This document shows positions 56,631 to 64,000 of a stretch of DNA of 64,000 nucleotides, one piece after another. This stretch comes from a virus, in IMG/VR virus record IMGVR_UViG_3300017917_003143, positions 190,095 through 254,094 of that record. One strand, 5' to 3'. The notes beneath the pieces were generated by a model. It saw only the letters and a program-made list of their open reading frames with translations, ran no database searches and was not told the DNA's origin. Made by a program: the position numbers and the translations under genes. Position 1 is the stretch's first letter, and each line of letters starts with the position of its first letter.

Positions 56631-56638
56631 TTATTTAC
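56631..56638 (-). promoter_or_regulatory. TAAATA late-promoter-like motif (minus)
   Basis: GTAAATAA on the minus strand, 4 bases before the start at 56626. Confidence 0.45.
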
Positions 56639-56646
56639 CTTAAAAA

Positions 56647-59600
56647 TCAGACCCTTCCTTCAATAAACCAGGCTGCCAGTGTGGGCTGTTCCTGCAGTGG
56701 GCGACCATCGCTGGCTGTGCCCACGCCCTGAGCATACAGCACTTTGGCCTGGACGATGAAGATTTCTACTTCTACGCCCTCGGGAGGAGGAGCCACAAAA
56801 GTAAGAACTATTGGGTTTACAGACGAAACACTGTATGCAGTGCTGTCTACCAATGTACCACCTACTTTGACCTGGATTGGTCTGGTCACAGAAATATCAG
56901 TTACAAAAGTATCTGTGGCTACATCAGCCTGGCTGATAAAGAATGTGTTACTGTTCAAATCGTTGATCACAACCACACGTTTTACAGGCACAGGTGTGTC
57001 AAATACCACTGTGATTGGGTTCAGATCGGTTATAGTATAACTGGTTTCTGGTTGTAGTATCAAGTCAGTGGCAGAGAATTCTGCGGCCCAACGGCTGGTC
57101 GCTCCAGTAGTAGGAACAGTCAGTGTCGATACTGGGCCAACAATCGGTGTATAGGTCACACGGAACACTTGTCCGGCTTCGGGTGTAAAGTTCAATTGTA
57201 CAGTGATTGGGTTCACGCTGATGATACTGAAATCATCTTGTGGTAGTTCAACCAATGTTCCAACTGTTGGGCCCAGATAGCATCGTACGGACCCGCCTAG
57301 GTACACATCAATCTCATTGACAAAGCCAATGTCAGTGGTATAAGTCTGTGTGGCTCCGTCGCCAAGGAAAAGATTTGCCCGTAAATTTTGTTGATATCTC
57401 TGTGGCAATGCTTCGCCTGGGCCGATATCGTAAACGACGCTGGCTACGCTGTGAGAGTCTATAGCAGTTCCTGCTACTCCGCGACGCAGGCCGGACACAG
57501 TATTATTCACCAAATCACGAGTGCGATAAGTGATGCGTTCTCCGTTGATCGTGAGTTGTCCAAAAATATTGTTGGTAGGGTTAGGCTGGCTGAGACGGCT
57601 GGCATCTTGGACGTAAATTATATCTGCTGTAGCTGACAATGGTTGAGCCAACACTGTGGTGTCTGCAGGAATCATACGATACATGCGTTGTATACCCAAC
57701 ATGTCTTGGAATATACGGAAGCTGATCGCTTCTGGAACCACTGTTTGGGTGAAGCTGGTAATAGCTACCACGTCAGCTGGACCAATGATACTGCCACCGA
57801 GCACAACCGAAGTTCCATCCACGGTGTAGTCTTCACCAGCGATCAATCTCCAACCATTGAGAGTCACCCAAAGACGCTCGTCATCGATTATTGGTCTTCC
57901 AGTGTCAAATACATTGGTTGCTACCACAGTTCCTGTGCCATAGTCGTAACTACCGGGGTCTCCAGTGACATCGCCTTCATCAAATGGAGTGTCATCATAG
58001 GGTTCGCCCACTATGGTACCAGTTTCAGTTGGCCCCACAAACACTTGGGTCAACAATCCTTGTTCTCTGGTGTCATTCCAAGTTGTAACAGCTATGGCTG
58101 CTCCAGTGGCAGCACCAACTCGGAGTATTAGTTGATCTCCGTTGACGATATAATCAGCATCAGTAGAAAGAGCGATAACGATTTGTGCTCCGACTTCAGG
58201 AGGAGTAAAGAACTCTACATATAGATCACTGCTACCGTCCCAGGTGCTGATGACATAGTCGACGTTTTGTACTGCTAATTCCTGATCGATATAAACTTTG
58301 ACATCGGTAGGAGAAACTAGTCCGCCTGAAACTTTTCCTCTGGTTGGGAGGTAGTATGGTCCCATGGTGCTACCGTCACCAAAATATTCCACACTTTCTG
58401 ATGGGCGCAATCTCTGCCCATCACGCTCTACTATGAGGTTGATTTCATTGGTGCCTTGGAGACTGTTGCTCAAAGTGTAAGTGGTTGTGCTGCCATCGTA
58501 GATAAAGTATTGTGTTTGAGGGAAGCTCCAACTGCTTGGAGGCACAGTGGCACCTAATACAGTGATCACTACCCAGTCAGTGGCATCGTATGTGTCATCA
58601 AACGTGATCAGTGTTTCATACCCATTGACTGGAGCATAGGTATAATTGGTAATAATTTCACCGTTGACCAGGATCAATATTTCATCCAATACGCTTTCAG
58701 AATCTACTAGAGTGTAGAATATGAAATTGAAAGATGATCCGCTGTTGATAGTTTGATTGACACGATACACTTCGTTGTTGTATCGTACGTAGGTACCTCT
58801 GGAATACACAGTAAATGTTGACCAATTAACAGCAGTGATCACAGGAATAGTCAAGCTGTTGCCAACAAACTGTCCAGGATAGCTTTCTTTGTATAGCTGG
58901 CTGCCGCCGCCGATACCGTATACTTGTAAGTCAATCACGTCACCGTTGGCTGCGCCTGCGATCACTGTGACTGTGCGAGCGGCCCAGTCAACTGTGTATT
59001 CTTCTTCAGGTATCAATGAAACTCTGTTGGTAACGTTGATCACACGCACTGCCACAGCATGGCGCATGACGTTGGCAAAACTCACGGTATTGTCTACTGT
59101 GGTATATTCAAGATTGATTGATTTAATGTTAAATCCGTGCCCATTGCCTTCCCAATCCGCGCCTGGACGGGTATAAACACGCAGATCTAATGTATCAAAT
59201 GTAGATCCAGGAATCAGTTCTTCTGGAGCATGACTCGAGAAGGTATCAATAAATGCGCCACCGTCGACGTTGATGTCTGTGGCACGTGTGCCCAAGTACG
59301 GATCCAAGAAACTGCTTTCATAGATCGCATCAAGGATAGCAGGATCATAGGTTGGGCGGCCTTCTGGTCCATAGCTAATGTTGTCGTACGGGTTGATGTC
59401 AAAATTACCCACATCATAACCAGTGTTCTGGCTAAACAGCGGGCCTGCTACTTGTACGCCAGGATAGTCTATCCCCAACATCACTTGTTGTAGTTCTCGA
59501 CCGGGCTCGTTAGGACTTGGGGTGTAAAGTCCTATCACTCGATCTGCGGCGTCAAGAGTGGCTTGATCCACTTCGGTGTACTGGGTAGGATCAAATATAG

Positions 59601-62600
59601 GACCGCTGTCCAGTTCAGCACTGTCATCCACTGCGTTGACACTGTAAACTTGATTTTGGAAACGAACCAACTGTCCTTCAAGATACTTGGTGTTGGGTTC
59701 CCAGTCAACGACTTGACTGTTATAATTGTAACGATCGTATTTGATCGTTGTCAGGAAGTTTCTTACTAACTCATTGCCCAGCACAGGTACAGCGCGAGCA
59801 CCAAGGCCATTGCCGCCGCTGATAGTAACTGTTGGTGTTACAGTATACCCAGATCCTGTTTCAACAACGATAACTTCAACCAACTGTCCAGCTGTGTTGA
59901 CTCTTGCCACAGCAAAAGCTGTTGATCCTGCATAGGCCAAGGTAGCAGTACCGTTGGTCTGGACTCCACTGGTAAATGTAGGAGGCTTGTCTCCTGTGGT
60001 TCCACCATCCTGGATAGTATAGAGATTGCCAAGATAAAATACCTGTTGATCAGTGGCGTAGGCTGTGTTAGGTTGCCATTCATTACCAATGGTAACCACC
60101 GGAGGGACAGTATAACCAGCACCGGGTTCTATGACATCAACACCTTGTAATACCAGGGTGTAGTTTTGATACCACTGGTTCCATGGTATTTCTTGCCAGA
60201 TCGCCGCTGTTGATGGTTCACTGTTGCTGTACTTGGGCGGTTGTGTGTCATCAAGAGCAGGAGCCTCAAATCCTTGTATGCCGGAATCATAGTATGCTGG
60301 GCAATCAAAGTCGGTTACTGTACCTTCGTAGGTATCTAAACCATAGTATTTGAGATTGAACTCTTTGATCTTGACGTGATATGGCTTGACTTCTTTGATG
60401 TAGTCCAATACGAAATCTTGATTGTCCTGGCGGAAAATCTGATATGGTAACAACTCTCGGATTCTGTGATCAACATCGATCAATGAAGTCTTGAACAACC
60501 AATCAGGTGCATTGAATTCTGTCAGGATAAATTCAAACACCAACATCAATAGTTCATTACGGAAGATTTGTAATTCACCTGTCAGCAACTCTTCGTTGAT
60601 GGCTTTTATTATCTGTCTTGTCTCAATGGCAGGATATTGATCAAAGTATTGGCTGTCAAAAGTTTCTACGTCAAACCCAAACTTTCCTGCGTTGTAATCC
60701 CAAACAGTATTGAGTATACGGATTGTGCCATCTTCAAGCACCACACGTATCCATTCTCCACCAAGATACTGATAAATTTCAAACTTACCAAAACTGTTGC
60801 GAGTGACCTTGGCGCTGGCGCCCTCAGGCACTGTGAGTCTGGACAAATCGTTAAACGTGGCCACTTCTGCTACTGGTTTGATGCTGGCATTGTAACCGGG
60901 TTGTATCCAATCAATGTATTCCCAATATTTCTTGGTATCGTAGTTTTGTACGCGACTTAGCAATAGATATTTAGAGATTCCGTCAATGGTAGGTGTCACT
61001 GTGTAGATCGCCCATAAACCATTTTGTGTCTCATCAGACACTACCAAGTATTTGTATCCAAATGGTACTTCTCCAAGATCTTGGAATGTCAGCTCAGTGT
61101 ATGTTGCCACCCTCTTGTTCCATTCGCCGGATGCTGATGTTGGCTCTGGCTCTTCGCTGTTGAGCAAATTGAATGGTCGGCTATCACTGATAGGAAACTG
61201 CGCTAGTATAGCGTTGGCACGCTCAAGATAGTTCTGTAGGGCCAAGAATCTGTCAGCAAAGAAACTCTGACGTGGACGGAATTGTACTCCGTATAGTTCT
61301 GCTGGACTTAATTTTGGATCTGGAACTTTATTGCCTAAGGTATCTTCACCGCAGAATGAGTCCAGCATCTTGCGATACAGTCCTGCTCCAAGGAATCCTT
61401 CAGGATTGCCAGCTGGAATAAGATCGTATTCAACGTGGACATTGTCATCGTTGGCTATCTTGTCAAATTCAACGTGCAGGATAGTGTCTTGTGCAGATAT
61501 GAATTGACGTGCATTGTACAAGGCCAGTGTGCCCGATGCCAGTGCGGCAATGTATGGAATACCTGAACTACGAGGATTCTCGATGTATTGTGCTACTGCT
61601 TCGGCGCTGAGTGTTTTCTTGGCGCGGGTAACGACTTCGCGAATGCCTTTGACCCAATAGAAATACCTTGTGGCAAATAAGCCATCATTGTTGAGCTTGC
61701 TGGCAACAACATAACTGGTAGTGCTATAAACAGTTCCAGGGCCATCATACTGAGCTGGTGGAACATCACTTTCAATCCACTGATATACATCTACTGTGCT
61801 ACCTGGGAACAATTGGCCCCAACGACGGCTTGCATACTCAATGCTACCTTGATGATAGTCTATGAATCTTACAGTAGATAGATCCCACCACATCTTGCCA
61901 AGATATGTTTCGTTCCAAGTGTCTCCAAAATTGTTTACTTCACCAACGTTGTAGTTGGCTGGGTCTAATGCCCCAAGATAGTCAATGTTCTGGCGAGCTG
62001 ATCCAAGGATCTTGCCTTGCAATGGATCAATGAAATCAAAATATTGTGTTACCTTTGATTCTAATTTGTCGTAAGAGAACACAGAGTTGATCAACTTGAC
62101 ATCTACTATCGGTGTTTCTCTATAGATTGGGTTCCAAGCGGCCAGTCTATCTACGTTGTTTAACTGTGATATGCGACCATAGTCGCCAATGCTGTCACCA
62201 AGATCATCCTGTGGAGATCCTACCAACAGTATACCGTTGAAATAGCTGACTGCTGTACCAAATTCATCCAAGGATTGCAGGGTTTCATCGTAGATCTGCT
62301 GACCAAACACAAACTTGCTTGGATTTCTAATAGATCCGTTGGCCGATGACAACAAGTCATATGTGTACACCACGCCGCTTTCGCTCAATGGGTCAAAGAA
62401 CTCTGTGGCTTTGCTGTCAAAATATGTGGCACCATTGTCGAATGTTGTTGGCTTGGCTGCTGTTCCTTGAGGAGAGCCCACTACCAGTGTGCGCGAATCA
62501 TCGCTGATGGCCACTGATTCTCCAAAGTGCGCATAAGCGATTTGATTTGGAGCTTCAACTGTTTGTGTGTAATGCATTGGCTCAAGGCCAAGATCTGAAA

Positions 62601-64000
62601 ACGCAGTTCCAACACCTGGTGATACCAACAATTGGCTGAAAGGTATGGCAGCATTTGAATTAGCGATGCTGATGGTTAGATAACCGTTGCTCACTGATGC
62701 ACTGACATTGGGTATCAAGACTAGACCTGCTGTAGGTCCTGATGGTACAGGAGTAGCGGCCACATTGATGTCATTGGCATAGAGTTCTACCCAACTTGAC
62801 TGCTGCCAGTAGGTAGTGTTATCTATGCTGACTGAAACTGGAACGCTTCTGATAGAACGATAAATCGTGACTCCATCAATTACAAATGTGTTAGCACTCC
62901 ATCCGATAGAACTGTTCCATGGTGTAGGTGTTGACACTGAAATATCAACGTTGTTGATTCTCACTGTGTCGCCAGGTGTCAGTGTAGGATCCTGTTCAAC
63001 ACCGGTTATGATACCGTATAAACGATTTTGATTTACAAAACGTTCTACACTGCCAGCCTCTGGAAGAACTGCGGAATCGTTAGGTTGTCCAATGTACAGA
63101 CTGCAATTTGTAGGGCACTGATCAACTGCTTTACCAAAAGTTGCGCCGGCTTGTGGTGCATTGGAAGCCACAGCTTGCATCAATTGGAACTCATTGGTTT
63201 CAATCTCAATAGTATCGCCCACATTCAATGGATAGTCAATGGTCACTGTGTTTGCATTGTCCTCTACGAACTGTCCATTGTTGTTGAGCCCATCTGGAAT
63301 CAAGAATGTAGCATTGACTTTGACTGTAGCTGGACCGTTGAAATTTCTCAAGGTACTGTAAGTTGTGGTAGATGGATTGGTTACCGTGAATCTTTCTACA
63401 CAACGATCAAATACATAGACCTGGCCAGCTAATAATTTTCCACCCACAGTATCGTTGGGAGCACCAATCACTATCTGTCGGCCATCAGTGGTAGTAGTTA
63501 TTGAATGACCAAATCTTGCATTGGTTGGCAATCCTGGTACTGGCAAATAATCAACGTATTGCCAGTATGATATACTGGTCACAAGAATTGTTCCAAACAC
63601 CCCTTGCAAGAAAGTTATATCCTGTGTCAATGGATTGAATGTATAATCCATGTTGGGACGTTGTAATATGTCATTGACATACACGCTGAAACTGTAGATG
63701 TCTGTTGCAGTATAGAGTTCTTCAATATTAAACACTGTGGTTGGCGTATTTGGGAAGAACGTTTTGCTCTGTAAACGTATGATACGTATTTCGTCGCCAG
63801 TGTTAGGCGGGGTATCAAATACGACGTTTTCACCATCATATGTCCAGTCCACGTTGGCGGTCTTTGGCAAGTCGTTGACTGTGACACCAATCTGCTGGCT
63901 ACCAATGCCGCCACCTGCTGAATCATTGTCTACAACAATAGTATCTGCGATGTAGAATGTTGTGGTAGAACCATCACCAACAAAGTTCTTGGCTTGTAAC
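56647..64000 (-). CDS. Giant repeat-rich virion protein, 5' end outside window
   Basis: The frame is open through the right edge, so the protein is longer than about 2,450 aa. It contains many copies of a beta module of the type VYVNDILQRPNMDYTF, ILVNGEIITNYTY, VYIDQELAVQNVDYVI, VTLNGWRLIAGEDYTV, VYLGGSVRCYLGP and VKVGGTLVDSTAYSV, each followed by a hydrophobic strand and a Pro/Gly turn. A seven-bladed or FG-GAP-like section (IAISDDSRTLVVGSPQ, ILVGSPQDDLGDSIGDYG) lies near the N-terminal third. Such giant proteins are baseplate or fibre components of T4-like phages. Confidence 0.85.
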   Translation of the reverse strand, partial: LQAKNFVGDGSTTTFYIADTIVVDNDSAGGGIGSQQIGVTVNDLPKTANVDWTYDGENVVFDTPPNTGDEIRIIRLQSKTFFPNTPTTVFNIEELYTATDIYSFSVYVNDILQRPNMDYTFNPLTQDITFLQGVFGTILVTSISYWQYVDYLPVPGLPTNARFGHSITTTTDGRQIVIGAPNDTVGGKLLAGQVYVFDRCVERFTVTNPSTTTYSTLRNFNGPATVKVNATFLIPDGLNNNGQFVEDNANTVTIDYPLNVGDTIEIETNEFQLMQAVASNAPQAGATFGKAVDQCPTNCSLYIGQPNDSAVLPEAGSVERFVNQNRLYGIITGVEQDPTLTPGDTVRINNVDISVSTPTPWNSSIGWSANTFVIDGVTIYRSIRSVPVSVSIDNTTYWQQSSWVELYANDINVAATPVPSGPTAGLVLIPNVSASVSNGYLTISIANSNAAIPFSQLLVSPGVGTAFSDLGLEPMHYTQTVEAPNQIAYAHFGESVAISDDSRTLVVGSPQGTAAKPTTFDNGATYFDSKATEFFDPLSESGVVYTYDLLSSANGSIRNPSKFVFGQQIYDETLQSLDEFGTAVSYFNGILLVGSPQDDLGDSIGDYGRISQLNNVDRLAAWNPIYRETPIVDVKLINSVFSYDKLESKVTQYFDFIDPLQGKILGSARQNIDYLGALDPANYNVGEVNNFGDTWNETYLGKMWWDLSTVRFIDYHQGSIEYASRRWGQLFPGSTVDVYQWIESDVPPAQYDGPGTVYSTTSYVVASKLNNDGLFATRYFYWVKGIREVVTRAKKTLSAEAVAQYIENPRSSGIPYIAALASGTLALYNARQFISAQDTILHVEFDKIANDDNVHVEYDLIPAGNPEGFLGAGLYRKMLDSFCGEDTLGNKVPDPKLSPAELYGVQFRPRQSFFADRFLALQNYLERANAILAQFPISDSRPFNLLNSEEPEPTSASGEWNKRVATYTELTFQDLGEVPFGYKYLVVSDETQNGLWAIYTVTPTIDGISKYLLLSRVQNYDTKKYWEYIDWIQPGYNASIKPVAEVATFNDLSRLTVPEGASAKVTRNSFGKFEIYQYLGGEWIRVVLEDGTIRILNTVWDYNAGKFGFDVETFDSQYFDQYPAIETRQIIKAINEELLTGELQIFRNELLMLVFEFILTEFNAPDWLFKTSLIDVDHRIRELLPYQIFRQDNQDFVLDYIKEVKPYHVKIKEFNLKYYGLDTYEGTVTDFDCPAYYDSGIQGFEAPALDDTQPPKYSNSEPSTAAIWQEIPWNQWYQNYTLVLQGVDVIEPGAGYTVPPVVTIGNEWQPNTAYATDQQVFYLGNLYTIQDGGTTGDKPPTFTSGVQTNGTATLAYAGSTAFAVARVNTAGQLVEVIVVETGSGYTVTPTVTISGGNGLGARAVPVLGNELVRNFLTTIKYDRYNYNSQVVDWEPNTKYLEGQLVRFQNQVYSVNAVDDSAELDSGPIFDPTQYTEVDQATLDAADRVIGLYTPSPNEPGRELQQVMLGIDYPGVQVAGPLFSQNTGYDVGNFDINPYDNISYGPEGRPTYDPAILDAIYESSFLDPYLGTRATDINVDGGAFIDTFSSHAPEELIPGSTFDTLDLRVYTRPGADWEGNGHGFNIKSINLEYTTVDNTVSFANVMRHAVAVRVINVTNRVSLIPEEEYTVDWAARTVTVIAGAANGDVIDLQVYGIGGGSQLYKESYPGQFVGNSLTIPVITAVNWSTFTVYSRGTYVRYNNEVYRVNQTINSGSSFNFIFYTLVDSESVLDEILILVNGEIITNYTYAPVNGYETLITFDDTYDATDWVVITVLGATVPPSSWSFPQTQYFIYDGSTTTYTLSNSLQGTNEINLIVERDGQRLRPSESVEYFGDGSTMGPYYLPTRGKVSGGLVSPTDVKVYIDQELAVQNVDYVISTWDGSSDLYVEFFTPPEVGAQIVIALSTDADYIVNGDQLILRVGAATGAAIAVTTWNDTREQGLLTQVFVGPTETGTIVGEPYDDTPFDEGDVTGDPGSYDYGTGTVVATNVFDTGRPIIDDERLWVTLNGWRLIAGEDYTVDGTSVVLGGSIIGPADVVAITSFTQTVVPEAISFRIFQDMLGIQRMYRMIPADTTVLAQPLSATADIIYVQDASRLSQPNPTNNIFGQLTINGERITYRTRDLVNNTVSGLRRGVAGTAIDSHSVASVVYDIGPGEALPQRYQQNLRANLFLGDGATQTYTTDIGFVNEIDVYLGGSVRCYLGPTVGTLVELPQDDFSIISVNPITVQLNFTPEAGQVFRVTYTPIVGPVSTLTVPTTGATSRWAAEFSATDLILQPETSYTITDLNPITVVFDTPVPVKRVVVINDLNSNTFFISQADVATDTFVTDISVTRPIQVKVGGTLVDSTAYSVSSVNPIVLTFVAPPPEGVEVEIFIVQAKVLYAQGVGTASDGRPLQEQPTLAAWFIEGRV

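Noticed and set aside
1-64000. CRISPR array, transposon or integrase
   Set aside because: No regularly spaced repeats, no transposase or recombinase motifs and no terminal inverted repeats were seen.

Overview
This window most likely comes from a large T4-like tailed phage (myovirus; the accessory load suggests a very large genome) that infects a Gram-negative, probably freshwater betaproteobacterial host. The phage assignment rests on the right end: a minus-strand run of structural genes that includes a tail-fibre-like protein of a type common in T4-like phages of aquatic bacteria, and a repeat-rich virion protein of more than 2,400 residues. It also rests on a 31-gene tRNA array, ThyX, a MoxR/VWA pair and dense head-to-tail genes with 4-base overlaps. 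The host inference comes from a porin of Burkholderiales type, Bug/TctC solute-binding proteins (greatly expanded in that order) and a circularly permuted two-piece tmRNA, a form known from some betaproteobacteria. No integrase, transposase or CRISPR array is visible.

Layout. 1-6.0 kb: small unknown genes, an ahpC / 27-residue CxxC ORF / ahpD unit, a PP-loop ATPase overlapping a Bug/TctC protein, and a DctP-like protein. 6.0-18.5 kb: RNA-rich region with 31 tRNA genes covering all 20 amino acids, a permuted tmRNA with tag ANDEVYALAA, a roughly 1.07-kb structured RNA with an embedded tRNA (GOLLD-like), further structured non-coding stretches, and small genes including an RNA polymerase omega subunit (rpoZ). 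18.7-26 kb: a 2OG-Fe(II) oxygenase, an outer-membrane porin, a TctA-like permease, a second Bug protein overlapping a second PP-loop ATPase, then oxygenase / SDR / oxygenase. 26-32 kb: MoxR-like AAA ATPase, a VWA metallopeptidase-like partner, many small genes, thyX. 32-41.6 kb: SGNH hydrolase, sugar epimerase, DegT aminotransferase, glycosyltransferase-like genes, amidinotransferase and carbamoyltransferase. 40-53.3 kb (minus): one unbroken string of 14 overlapping genes behind a single promoter, with five radical SAM proteins interleaved with glycosyltransferase-like proteins. 53.4-64 kb (minus): virion structural genes.

How the parts may work together (inference). The tRNAs, tmRNA and rpoZ would adapt translation and transcription to the phage. 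Porin, TctA and two Bug proteins look like a phage-borne organic-acid import route that lacks TctB, and each Bug gene is translationally coupled to a PP-loop ATPase. The epimerase, aminotransferase, amidinotransferase, carbamoyltransferase, radical SAM and glycosyltransferase genes look like a large pathway for building and decorating an unusual glycan or peptide, on the virion, on the cell surface or on nucleotides.

Promoters are unusually legible. About a dozen TTGAC-type -35 boxes sit exactly 17 bases from a TATAAT, TACAAT or TAAAAT box. Some have the start codon 6-7 bases after the -10 box and no ribosome binding site, which predicts leaderless mRNAs. A second motif, TTAAATA, lies 4-8 bases before several starts and resembles the T4 late promoter. 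All calls come from reading the sequence; no database search was possible.
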